A stretch of 12,522 bases of DNA from Panacagrimonas sp. (GTDB taxonomy: Bacteria; Pseudomonadota; Gammaproteobacteria; Nevskiales; Nevskiaceae), in contig JAJFJX010000254.1 in the NCBI GenBank assembly GCA_021773655.1, positions 1 to 12,522 of the forward strand, written 5' to 3'. How positions within the stretch are numbered: the first letter of the stretch is position 1; every line of letters begins with the position of its first letter. Positions 1-5,924 of the stretch are shown here, piece by piece. The notes under the pieces are model-generated. The model had not been told where the DNA came from. It was given only the letters and a program-made list of their open reading frames with translations, and ran no database searches. A program made the position numbers and the translations under genes.

Positions 1-336
1 CCCGAGGCGATGCAGTTCAAGCTGCGCAAGTCACCGCACAAGTTTCGCGCCGACGACGCGGTGTTCGACACCGATTCCTACTACCAGTGGATTCCGCGCC
101 AGTACGTGCGCGCCTACGGTGGCGAGCATCCGGCGGTGATGGCCGAGCGCATCGAGCGCCACGACATGCATCTGGACCTGGCCGACCCGCGCTGGCGCAC
201 GATGCTGACCGGCAGGGAGCGACGGCGCCTGATCGAGTCCGCGATTTACCGGCGTTTCGGTTTTCCGCGCTGGCGTCATGGGCGTTACAGGCTGGTGGGC
301 GACTTTCAGACCAAGGATCGCAGCGCGGAGATCTGA
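1..336 (+). CDS. 3' end of an unidentified protein in a glycosyltransferase cluster (partial)
   Basis: The reading frame is open from the left edge (codons for Pro-Glu-Ala precede the first Met at position 10), so the true start lies outside the window. About 111 C-terminal residues are visible and end in a TGA at 334-336. They are rich in Arg, Trp and Tyr (YYQWIPRQYVRAYGG, RRFGFPRWRHGRYRLVGDF) and have no membrane segment. I do not recognise the family. A GT2 glycosyltransferase starts only 8 bp downstream, so the two are almost certainly co-transcribed, and a role in polysaccharide or glycan assembly is a reasonable guess from context alone. It may be the tail of another glycosyltransferase, but no catalytic motif is present in the visible part. 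Confidence 0.75.
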   Translation, partial: PEAMQFKLRKSPHKFRADDAVFDTDSYYQWIPRQYVRAYGGEHPAVMAERIERHDMHLDLADPRWRTMLTGRERRRLIESAIYRRFGFPRWRHGRYRLVGDFQTKDRSAEI

Positions 337-344
337 ATCTGAAC

Positions 345-1319
345 ATGAGCACGCTTGCCGGGCCTGGGCAAACCGGAATGACCATCGCGCCGCCGGTCAG
401 CGTGGTGGTGACCTGCTTCAACTACCGGAATTTCGTCGGCCAGGCGATCGATTCCGCTCTGGCCCAGAGCCGGGCGCCGCGCCAGGTCCTGGTGGTCGAC
501 GACGGCTCTGACGACGGCTCGGCGGACTGGGTGCGGGACCACTTCGGGCACTGCCCGCAGGTGCGGGTGCTGCAGCAATCCAGCCAGGGACAGTTGCGCG
601 CCTTCGCCACTGGCCTGTGCGCGTGCGCCGACCGGGATGTGGTCGCCTTCCTGGATGCCGATGACGTCTGGGAGGCGGATTATCTAGAGCGCATCACCGC
701 GGTCTACGCACAGCGCGCCGACATCGACTATGTCTACACCGACATGAACTATTTCGGCGCGCGCAAGGGTCGGTTCGCCCCGCGCCTGGTGACCGCCGAC
801 CAGGGCCTGTCGGTCATCGGTACCGCGTTCCGCCGGCGCTGGCGCTCCAGCCCGACGTCGGCGGTGTCGATGCGCGTGCCACTGGCCCGCAACGTCCTGC
901 AACTGGACGACGACCATTTCCGTCGCTGGCAGCGCTGGGCCGACGACGTGCTGTGTTACGGCGCCGACCTGCTGGGCGCCCGCAAGTTCAGCATCGGCGA
1001 GCCGCTGGTGCGTTACCGGGCCCATGATCGAAACTTCTGGCTGGGCAACCGCGACCCGGCCATGCGCCTGCGCCACTGGCTCCAGGGCGAGGCGGTGACC
1101 AGTCACTACCGCGCACTGGCCGGGCTCGATGGCGCCCGGATCGATGACTATGCACGCCTGGCCCGCGACGAATTCCTGACCCAGTCGGCCCCGCTCAGGT
1201 CGGACCTTCGGCGTTACTGGGACCTGGTGGGACGGGCAGCAATGCCCTGGTGGCGGCGCGCAGGCCACCGCTGGCGCCTGCTGTGTCACTACCGGGCTAC
1301 CCGGGCGGCGCGCGACTGA
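345..1319 (+). CDS. Family 2 glycosyltransferase (GT-A fold), 324 aa
   Basis: Predicted inverting glycosyltransferase that moves a sugar from a nucleotide-sugar to a glycan acceptor, cytosolic or at the inner membrane face. The sequence shows the GT2 pattern: an N-terminal beta strand VSVVVTCFNY (residues 18-27), the nucleotide-binding VVDDGSDDGS (50-59), the metal-binding DxD region AFLDADDVW (101-109) and an Asp-Asp pair in RWADDVLC (197-204), where the catalytic base usually sits. YRAHDRNF (224-231) fits the C-terminal part of the domain. The C-terminus is Arg/Trp-rich with no clear transmembrane helix. I chose the ATG at 345 because it lies just after the upstream stop with GGAG 14 nt before it; ATG 378 is an alternative. 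A longer frame from 87 would overlap the upstream gene and lacks GT2 homology in its extra part. The acceptor and sugar cannot be told. The last 23 bp overlap the 3' end of the convergent gene. Confidence 0.9.
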   Translation: MSTLAGPGQTGMTIAPPVSVVVTCFNYRNFVGQAIDSALAQSRAPRQVLVVDDGSDDGSADWVRDHFGHCPQVRVLQQSSQGQLRAFATGLCACADRDVVAFLDADDVWEADYLERITAVYAQRADIDYVYTDMNYFGARKGRFAPRLVTADQGLSVIGTAFRRRWRSSPTSAVSMRVPLARNVLQLDDDHFRRWQRWADDVLCYGADLLGARKFSIGEPLVRYRAHDRNFWLGNRDPAMRLRHWLQGEAVTSHYRALAGLDGARIDDYARLARDEFLTQSAPLRSDLRRYWDLVGRAAMPWWRRAGHRWRLLCHYRATRAARD

Positions 1320-2295
1320 CGACCATCGCACGCAGGCGGTCCCATAGCTGGCGCATGGCCGCCCTGCGCTTCTGCAGCGACCGCCGTCGCCGGTAGCGGC
1401 GCAGGTGACGACGAAATTCCGGCTGCCGTCGCACCTCCAGCAGAACCCCTTCGGACACCGGCAGCCGCCGGCAGCACTCGATCAGGGATGCAGTGTCTAG
1501 CGGCTGCGGCAGCCCGGCGAAGAACTTTGCCAGCAGATAGGGCCATTCCTGGCCGAAACGCCAGTCGTGGTCCAGGTATTGATCAAACGCCTGCATCGAG
1601 TAGCGCGAGGTCGCCACCAGTGACACCGCGAGCTGTTCGATCGTGGTGCGCACGCGGGCCGGTGGCAGCAGCACATCGTTGAGTTCCAGTGCCGCGGCGA
1701 AGAAACCGGCCGCCGCCTGCGGCAGGCCGATGGTCCCCGCGTTCCAGATCTCCCACGGCGGCATCTCGCGCAGGCCGCGGTCGGCCAGTTGCGAACGGTG
1801 CCGGACCAGTAGCGGAAAGTGGGCGGAGGACCCTGGCCCCGCTTGCGCGAGTTCCTCGCGGGCATGCATGAAACAGACGGGGGGCTGCGCGGGGCTGGCC
1901 TCCAGCGTCCGGAACGCTTCCAGCGGCAGGTCCCGCCAGCGCGTGTCGCAGTCCACATAGATGAAGGGCAGGCCGAGGTCGGTCTCTGCGCGCTGCAGCA
2001 CCGCCAGCTTGATGCGATGCACGTAATCCAGTGGCCCGCGCCATGCTCGGAGATCGGCGTGCTGCAACGGCCAGCAGCGGATCTGCGCGTGCATCGGCAT
2101 GCGCTGGGGCTGGTCGGTATAGACGTGGATCAGCAGATCGCGGCACTGCCGGTCTTCGATCAAGGCAAGCAGCGTGCAGACCGAGAACACGGCCTGGTCG
2201 TGATACGCCACGTCGCCGTGGACCACGTAGACGATCCGGTGCGTGGCAGGCGCGGCGGACGGCGGGTCACGGTCCGTGAAGGTGGGATCGGCCAT
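1297..2295 (-). CDS. Putative GT-A-type glycosyltransferase (GT8-like), 332 aa
   Basis: The protein looks like a nucleotide-diphospho-sugar transferase. A first beta strand HRIVYVVHGDVAYHDQA (residues 19-35) is followed by a helix and strand ending LLIHVYTDQP, then DYVHRIKLAVLQ (90-101) and a DxD metal motif in PFIYVDCDTRW (D115, D117). WEIWNAGTIGLP (181-192) matches the N-(A/S)-G acceptor-side motif seen in GT8-type enzymes. The C-terminus is strongly basic (RRYRRRRSLQKRR), perhaps for membrane-surface or polymer contact. No signal peptide or membrane helix is visible. The start at 2295 has only a poor ribosome-binding site. A plausible promoter (TATACT) lies about 65 bp upstream beside a 13-bp repeat array. 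Its 3' end overlaps the convergent GT2 gene by 23 bp. Family assignment is by motif, not by search; the substrate is unknown. Confidence 0.75.
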   Translation of the reverse strand: MADPTFTDRDPPSAAPATHRIVYVVHGDVAYHDQAVFSVCTLLALIEDRQCRDLLIHVYTDQPQRMPMHAQIRCWPLQHADLRAWRGPLDYVHRIKLAVLQRAETDLGLPFIYVDCDTRWRDLPLEAFRTLEASPAQPPVCFMHAREELAQAGPGSSAHFPLLVRHRSQLADRGLREMPPWEIWNAGTIGLPQAAAGFFAAALELNDVLLPPARVRTTIEQLAVSLVATSRYSMQAFDQYLDHDWRFGQEWPYLLAKFFAGLPQPLDTASLIECCRRLPVSEGVLLEVRRQPEFRRHLRRYRRRRSLQKRRAAMRQLWDRLRAMVVSRAPPG

Positions 2296-2357
2296 GGATT
2301 GCAGGAAACGGACGGGTCTCTGAACGCGAATCGAGCGGGCGGAGAGCTGCGGGACTC

Positions 2358-2387
2358 AGTATAGAGTCCGATCACCGGGCTTGATCA
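2358..2387 (-). promoter_or_regulatory. Candidate sigma-70 promoter for the GT8-like gene
   Basis: Read on the minus strand, TATACT (2363-2358) is a good -10 hexamer, the best seen in this gap. About 18 bp further upstream is TGATCA, a poor match to TTGACA that lies inside the 13-bp repeat array. The predicted transcript would start near 2351 and carry a leader of about 55 nt before the ATG at 2295. The weak -35 next to repeated sites suggests an activated promoter, but this is inference. Confidence 0.4.
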
Positions 2388-2447
2388 CCCGGCCCGATCA
2401 CCGACCCTGATCACTGGGCTCGTCACAACGTCCGATCAACACGGTCC
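2370..2447. repeat. 13-bp tandem repeat array, about 6 degenerate copies, GATCAC core
   Basis: GATCA occurs at 2370, 2383, 2396 and 2409, exactly 13 bp apart. The units read GATCACCGGGCTT, GATCACCCGGCCC, GATCACCGACCCT and GATCACTGGGCTC. A decayed fifth unit (GTCACAACGTCC) has lost one base and is followed by GATCAACACGGTC from 2434. The 13-bp period is not a multiple of three, so it does not encode a protein repeat. The array sits directly upstream of the TATACT box of the minus-strand glycosyltransferase gene. Confidence 0.85.
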
Positions 2448-2503
2448 GGCCACAAGCCTGGCGGCACCTCGTCGACTCCTCGGCGACACGCCCTGCCAGG
2501 CAT

Positions 2504-2525
2504 CGAACCGTCGAATGGCGGTTCG
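2504..2525. other. Hairpin with perfect 7-bp arms
   Basis: CGAACCG (2504-2510) and CGGTTCG (2519-2525) are perfect inverted copies around an 8-nt loop. No T-run follows on either strand, so it is not a standard Rho-independent terminator. It lies in the gene-free gap beyond the end of the luxI operon and could be a 3' RNA-stability element or a protein-binding dyad. Confidence 0.45.
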
Positions 2526-2539
2526 GCAAGGTTCTGCGG

Positions 2540-2565
2540 AATACGGGTCGTTAGCTTCCCGTTTT
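2540..2565. terminator. Weak stem-loop, possible terminator in the lux/glycosyltransferase gap
   Basis: AATACGGG (2540-2547) pairs with CCCGTTTT (2558-2565) with one mismatch across a 10-nt loop. On the plus strand a TTTTCTTCTT stretch follows, but no plus-strand gene is seen upstream. On the minus strand, where the luxI operon ends at 2654, only a short ATT follows the stem. The stem is short and the call is weak. Confidence 0.22.
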
Positions 2566-2569
2566 CTTC

Positions 2570-2626
2570 TTCCGGACGTCTTCCGGACTTGTTCCGGACT
2601 TGTTCCGTATTTCCGTATCTCCGTCC
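2570..2626. repeat. Tandem repeats of 11 bp then 8 bp (TTCCGGAC/TTCCGTAT units)
   Basis: TTCCGGAC starts at 2570, 2581 and 2592 in 11-bp steps (the last two units are identical, TTCCGGACTTG). The series then shifts to TTCCGTAT at 2603 and 2611 and CTCCGTCC at 2619 in 8-bp steps. The minus strand is purine-rich. The array lies about 28 bp beyond the stop of the luxI-coupled gene, so it would be in that transcript's 3' region. It shares no unit sequence with the 13-bp array 120 bp away. Confidence 0.8.
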
Positions 2627-2653
2627 GCAGACAGCCGCCAGCTCCGCCTCCGC

Positions 2654-3058
2654 TCAGGCCGCGTATTCGAACAGCACCGCGTCCTGCTCGATGCGAAGGT
2701 TCATCCTCGGCTCCGGACTGAGGATCTCCGGCAGGTCGGCACAGCGGACCGTCCTGCCGCCGTCGCCGTCCGCACGCAGGCTGCCGGCGACCCGGGCGCG
2801 GCACTCGGTGTCGGTCCAGTGCCTGTCGAGAACCCGGACCACACTGACCCTGCATCCCGGGTGCTCCGCGCGATAGCGCAGCGCCTCGCGGACCAGTGCA
2901 GCGCTGGCCGGGTCGCCGTAGTCCATGGCGACCAGTTCCTCGTAGAGCCCGCTGCGCGGATGTGCCGAGCGCACCACGCGATCTCCCGTCCGCAGCTTTG
3001 CGTCCACCGGGGCACGATCCTGCCGTTGTCCGCGCGCATCCAGAACCAGTACGTTCAT
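2654..3058 (-). CDS. Uncharacterised 134-aa protein translationally coupled to luxI
   Basis: I do not recognise this family. Reality as a gene is well supported: its ATG overlaps the luxI stop as ATGA (3058-3055), and a perfect AGGAGG (plus-strand 3063-3068) lies 4 nt before the start, the strongest Shine-Dalgarno in the window. The protein is soluble-looking, with no signal peptide or membrane helix. It opens with a strand-like MNVLVLDARGQ and has a charged middle, then a helix-like stretch around residues 51-66 and a strand VSVVRVL (71-77). It ends hydrophobic-acidic (DAVLFEYAA). It has three cysteines (C69, C86, C106), one Trp (W81) and many Arg/Asp. The coupling implies made-with-LuxI stoichiometry, so a role in signal modification, LuxI/LuxR modulation or a signal-dependent response is plausible. 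It does not resemble RsaL (a small DNA-binding repressor) or, as far as I can judge, RsaM. An overlapping 208-aa frame from 3062 is an Arg/Gly-rich shadow. Confidence 0.8.
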   Translation of the reverse strand: MNVLVLDARGQRQDRAPVDAKLRTGDRVVRSAHPRSGLYEELVAMDYGDPASAALVREALRYRAEHPGCRVSVVRVLDRHWTDTECRARVAGSLRADGDGGRTVRCADLPEILSPEPRMNLRIEQDAVLFEYAA

Positions 3059-3681
3059 GCAACCTCCTGCAGGGTGGCGATCCTCCCCAGTTCGGATGCG
3101 GCCAGCGAGACGGTGTGCGCGTTCATTTCCAGCTGATTGACCACGCAGTTGACCTTGCCCAGCATCATCGGGCGTCCCCAGCGTTCGAGGCGGTAGCCGA
3201 GCCGGCGGGTCATGCGCTCGACGCCCAGCGAGGTCACCCAGACATAGCTGGAGATGCCGTTGAGAACCGCGTGCTGGATGGTCTGTGCAATCAGCTCCCG
3301 TGACAGCCGCCCGTAGCTGGCATTTGCGCACTCTGCATACGGGGTCTTGAGGACCGCGAAGCGCGAGATCTCCCACACGCCCGGTCGCACCGGGGCCTCG
3401 CGGCCTTGCAGCAGCATCGGAAAGGTCTGCTTGAGCATGTACGGCCGGGTGGTGGGTCGCAGTCGCCAGCCCGCGTGGACCTGTCGGGCCTGTTCGTCCA
3501 CCGCCACGACGTAGACGGCGTCGGGGTCGTCGAACTCGTCGACCTCCAGTCCCTCCGACACCTTGACGTCCCAGGCAAGACGTTCATGAAAGACCTGGTA
3601 TCTGAGACGGTACAGGCCTTCGGCCACCCACTGGGGCAGGGCGCTGGGGCCGTGGAAGGATCCGACGTGGAACTGGTGCAT
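3055..3681 (-). CDS. luxI: Acyl-homoserine-lactone synthase, LuxI family, 208 aa
   Basis: Makes an acyl-homoserine-lactone signal from S-adenosylmethionine and an acyl carrier (acyl-ACP or acyl-CoA). All invariant LuxI-family positions are present: R27 and F31 in LRYQVF, W37 in LAWDV, D48 and D51 in VDEFDDPDA, R73 in WRLRPTTRPYML, and E104 and R107 in WEISRFAV. The length is typical. The start at 3681 is supported by GGAG 8 nt upstream; the frame extends 20 codons further, through the lux-box-like dyad, without a better start. It follows luxR on the same strand after a 103-bp gap, has its own likely LuxR-controlled promoter, and overlaps the next gene by 4 bp. The acyl chain length cannot be read from sequence. 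The symbol is the family name; a species-specific name may exist. Confidence 0.95.
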   Translation of the reverse strand: MHQFHVGSFHGPSALPQWVAEGLYRLRYQVFHERLAWDVKVSEGLEVDEFDDPDAVYVVAVDEQARQVHAGWRLRPTTRPYMLKQTFPMLLQGREAPVRPGVWEISRFAVLKTPYAECANASYGRLSRELIAQTIQHAVLNGISSYVWVTSLGVERMTRRLGYRLERWGRPMMLGKVNCVVNQLEMNAHTVSLAASELGRIATLQEVA

Positions 3682-3734
3682 GGGTCTGTCTCCGGGATTT
3701 CGTTCAGGAAACCACGGAGTCACCCGCATGCCAG

Positions 3735-3750
3735 CTGTCACTTCCTACAG
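3735..3750 (-). promoter_or_regulatory. Putative lux box upstream of luxI
   Basis: CTGT and ACAG flank eight bases in a 16-bp partial dyad that matches the CT-N12-AG pattern of LuxR-type operators. The minus strand reads CTGTAGGAAGTGACAG. Its centre is about 61 bp before the luxI ATG, a position from which LuxR could activate luxI and close a positive feedback loop. The matching -10 region is poor. Only four base pairs per arm match, so chance cannot be excluded. Confidence 0.5.
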
Positions 3751-3756
3751 TGATCG

Positions 3757-3770
3757 GGCGCGGGCGCGCC
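3757..3770. other. Small GC-rich hairpin after luxR
   Basis: GGCGC and GCGCC-type arms form a 5-bp stem with a 4-nt loop just after the luxR stop. There is no T-run, so it would be at most a weak attenuator between luxR and luxI. Confidence 0.2.
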
Positions 3771-3784
3771 GGAACACGTTCGTT

Positions 3785-4567
3785 TCAGAAGGAGAATTCC
3801 CGGGTCGTGGGCGCCATTCGTGGCGACTGCAGCGCGACCTGGTTGAGTTGGAGCGCGCCTGAGCCCACTGCATGCGACACGATCTTGTGGCGCCCGGTAA
3901 CCCCCATCTTCTTGCCGGCCTTCTCGATATGGAACAGCACGGTGCGCTCTGCGATGCCGAGCTCCCCGGCAATCCGCGCAGAAGTGGCACCGGTCGCCGT
4001 CCACATCAGGATCTGCTTTTCGCGCTCAGACAGGCGTACCGGGACATCGGGTGTCCGTTCGGAGAACGCCACCCGCGACACGGCCTGGTAGATGACGGCA
4101 GAAAACCAGCTCATCTGCTGCGCCAGTTCGAAGCGCGTCTGCTCGTCCTCGGCGATCGGATCCGGGCGCGACAGCGACAGCACGCCCACCTCGCCACGAT
4201 GGCCGCAGACCGGCGCCGAGACGCCGTGGGACAGGCCGTATTCCCCGGCCTCGCGAAAGAAGGCGCTGACGATGGCGCTGGAACGGTCGATGTCGTCCCA
4301 GAACACCGGCGAGGTGCTGGCCAGCGCATGACGCACGATCGGATCCAGGCGTACGAATCCGAGTTCGTCGTACCGCTTCCGCCACTCCTTGGGGTAACCG
4401 GAAATCAGAAAATGGACCGGCTGGGCGAGCGACAGCGGAACACGCAGGCCGAACAGGAAGAAATCAAAATCCCGCCCGACTGCGAAGGACTTCAATGCCT
4501 CGTAGATTTCCGGTACCGAGCCGGCGTCCCGCAGCAGCGCCGTCAGTGCCATGTCGCTTGTCGCCAT
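3785..4567 (-). CDS. luxR: LuxR-family acyl-homoserine-lactone-responsive regulator, 260 aa
   Basis: Signal receptor and transcription factor, the cognate partner of the downstream luxI. The N-terminal autoinducer-binding domain (about residues 10-165) keeps the six family-typical residues: W62 and Y66 (EWRKRY), D75 and P76 (RLDPIV), W90 (VFWDD) and G115 (SHGVSAP). The C-terminal LuxR-type HTH (about 177-240) has LSEREKQILMWTATGAT with E183, L187 and G193, then IAERTVLFHIEKAGKKMGV, the usual recognition-helix pattern. I chose ATG 4567 because AGGGGGTGG precedes it at good distance; the frame is open upstream to 4723 but those residues are low-complexity and lie over short repeats. It is followed by luxI after 103 bp and is divergent from the EAL gene. 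Alignment would be needed to tell canonical activation from ligand-released repression. Confidence 0.93.
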   Translation of the reverse strand: MATSDMALTALLRDAGSVPEIYEALKSFAVGRDFDFFLFGLRVPLSLAQPVHFLISGYPKEWRKRYDELGFVRLDPIVRHALASTSPVFWDDIDRSSAIVSAFFREAGEYGLSHGVSAPVCGHRGEVGVLSLSRPDPIAEDEQTRFELAQQMSWFSAVIYQAVSRVAFSERTPDVPVRLSEREKQILMWTATGATSARIAGELGIAERTVLFHIEKAGKKMGVTGRHKIVSHAVGSGALQLNQVALQSPRMAPTTREFSF

Positions 4568-4606
4568 TGGAACCACCCCCTGGAAATAACGCGCTGGAAC
4601 CACCCC
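4568..4606. repeat. Direct repeat of 12 bp (27-bp spacing) covering the luxR ribosome-binding site
   Basis: TGGAACCACCCC occurs at 4568-4579 and again at 4595-4606. On the minus strand this is GGGGTGGTTCCA twice, the proximal copy forming the luxR Shine-Dalgarno and ending right at the ATG. The spacing of 27 bp is in frame. It may be a small duplication, or a site for RNA or protein control of luxR translation. Confidence 0.7.
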
Positions 4607-4690
4607 GCCTCCGGGTCGAGCCATGACGCACCGGTCGGTATGCCCGGACTTTAAACCCATGAGCGGTGCCGCACCCGTCCCGGAGCGGAT

Positions 4691-4750
4691 TGGCGGCGTC
4701 TGTCGGCGCATGTATTGGCGCATGAGTTGGCGCCTGTATCGCGCCGCGCC
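4691..4750. repeat. 12-bp tandem repeat, three clear copies plus decayed flanks
   Basis: The units TCGGCGCATGTA (4703-4714), TTGGCGCATGAG (4715-4726) and TTGGCGCCTGTA (4727-4738) are in perfect 12-bp register, with weaker GGCG-containing sequence on both sides. The array lies in the region between divergent luxR and the EAL gene, about 125-180 bp upstream of the luxR start. No gene is convincingly encoded here; the rest of the 334-bp gap shows only a TTTAAA element near 4650-4655 and the palindrome at 4862. Confidence 0.75.
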
Positions 4751-4861
4751 GCATTGCGCTTCCTGGCCGGTGGCCCGCCGCGAGGCATCGTCACACCGTG
4801 TCGGATGCAGAAACTCACCCGTGAATCATGTGCTGTAAGCATGCCGCACGATACGCATCTG

Positions 4862-4874
4862 GAATGTGACATTC
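4862..4874. promoter_or_regulatory. Perfect 13-bp palindrome upstream of the EAL gene, candidate operator
   Basis: GAATGT-G-ACATTC is a perfect 6-1-6 dyad ending 27 bp before the ATG at 4902. Its position in the leader or promoter region and its perfect symmetry suit a dimeric repressor or activator site. It overlaps a possible GTG start at 4866, which argues mildly for a downstream start. Confidence 0.4.
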
Positions 4875-4901
4875 TCGTGCGTCAAGATAGTCCGCTTGCC
4901 C

Positions 4902-5879
4902 ATGGCACACCTTTGCATCATGGAAGAACGACACCTGCAGCTGGTTCGCGAGATCCTTGCCGCGCCCACCGAAGTCATCGACCTGATCGAGGGACGGGTG
5001 CTGGAGACGCGCGAGCATCCATGGGCCCAGACCCGTCGACGGGCCCAGCCGGCAGCGGCCTCACCGCTCAACTTCCTGCGCACCGGCAATCTCAGGCTGA
5101 TGCTGGCGGCAGCCCAGGACGAATTCGCAATCCATTACCAGCCCAGCGTGGATTGCGACACCGGCGTGGTGACCCACCTGGAGGCGCTGCTGCGCTGGCC
5201 ATCCGGGCGCGTCACTCACAGCACCGACGAGGTGATCCGTCAGCTCGAATCCAGCGAGATGATCGTCAACGTCGGGCGCAACATCCTGGCCCGCGTCTGT
5301 GGCGATCTGGCGACCCTGCGTCGCCAGGGCTTTCCCGGCCTGACCATGAGCATGAACGTGTCCGCCGGCCAGCTCGGTGACCGCGGGCTGATTCCGGCCA
5401 TCGAACAGGCCCTGCGTCGGCACCGGATACCGCCGGCGCTGTTCCAGGTCGAGATCACCGAAACCGTGCTGGCCGAGAGTCAATCGGTCGACGCCTTCGT
5501 GCGCGGGCTTCTGGCCATCGGCGTCGGCACCCTGGTGGATGATTTCGGGCTGGGCTACAACAACCTCGGCATGCTGCGCAGCCTGCCGGTGGCCGGCCTC
5601 AAGCTCGACCGTTCCTTCGTCGCCGGACTGGGCAAGGACGCGCGCGATTCGCTCATTGCCGAAACCATCGTCGGGCTGGCCAAGGCCCTGCAGATCATCA
5701 CCATCGCCGAAGGCGTGGAGACCGAATCGCAGGCGCGGTGGTTGCGCCGGCAGGGCGTCACGCGGATGCAGGGCTGGCTCTACAGCAAGGCCAGGCCGAT
5801 GACCGAGATCCGCACGCTGCTGATGCAGCAGCCCTGGGTCCGCCCGCCGCGCAGGACACTCCGCAGCAAGGGGTCCTGA
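4902..5879 (+). CDS. Stand-alone EAL-domain c-di-GMP phosphodiesterase, 325 aa
   Basis: Predicted to hydrolyse cyclic di-GMP to pGpG and so favour motility over biofilm. The EAL domain covers about residues 62-310 and keeps the catalytic set: E94 in LEALLRW, N152 in MNVSAGQL, E187 in VEITET, D213 and D214 in VDDFGLGYNNL, K234 in LKLDRSF, E270 and E273 in IAEGVET, and Q290 in RMQGW. Loop 6 reads DDFGLGYNNL rather than the usual DDFGTGYSSL, but the metal-binding aspartates remain. There is no GGDEF, PAS or membrane segment; the first 60 residues are a helical lead of unknown role. The start is uncertain: ATG 4902, ATG 4920 and GTG 4866 all lack a clear ribosome-binding site. It is divergent from luxR and convergent with a second luxR-type gene, which suggests quorum control of c-di-GMP level. 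Confidence 0.9.
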   Translation: MAHLCIMEERHLQLVREILAAPTEVIDLIEGRVLETREHPWAQTRRRAQPAAASPLNFLRTGNLRLMLAAAQDEFAIHYQPSVDCDTGVVTHLEALLRWPSGRVTHSTDEVIRQLESSEMIVNVGRNILARVCGDLATLRRQGFPGLTMSMNVSAGQLGDRGLIPAIEQALRRHRIPPALFQVEITETVLAESQSVDAFVRGLLAIGVGTLVDDFGLGYNNLGMLRSLPVAGLKLDRSFVAGLGKDARDSLIAETIVGLAKALQIITIAEGVETESQARWLRRQGVTRMQGWLYSKARPMTEIRTLLMQQPWVRPPRRTLRSKGS

Positions 5880-5895
5880 AGCCAGCCTGCTCCCC

Positions 5896-5918
5896 GGCGC
5901 CGCCGGATCAGCGGCGCC
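5896..5918. terminator. Strong hairpin between convergent genes, likely bidirectional terminator
   Basis: GGCGCCGC (5896-5903) and GCGGCGCC (5911-5918) are perfect 8-bp GC arms around a 7-nt loop, in the 45-bp gap between the EAL stop and the stop of the convergent LuxR-type gene. No T-run follows on either side, so the terminator would be of the stem-only kind. Confidence 0.5.
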
Positions 5919-5924
5919 CCGGCC

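Noticed and set aside
87..344. N-terminal extension of the GT2 gene from 87
   Set aside because: It would overlap the upstream gene by about 250 bp and the extra residues are Arg/Ala-rich with no GT2 content; ATG 345 fits the family start.
2370..2626. CRISPR array
   Set aside because: The repeats are only 8-13 bp and directly tandem without unique spacers of constant length, and no cas gene is nearby.
2436..3062. 208-aa minus-strand frame overlapping the luxI-coupled gene
   Set aside because: Arg/Gly-rich, no motif, and out of frame with the well-placed ATG and AGGAGG that define the 134-aa gene.
4867..4884. TGAC-N10-GTCA as a second lux box before the EAL gene
   Set aside because: It lacks the CT-N12-AG pattern and has only 4-bp arms; the overlapping GAATGT palindrome is the better signal.
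2296..4901. Mobile element carrying the lux genes
   Set aside because: No transposase, integrase, tRNA end or long matching inverted or direct repeats can be seen at the borders within the window.
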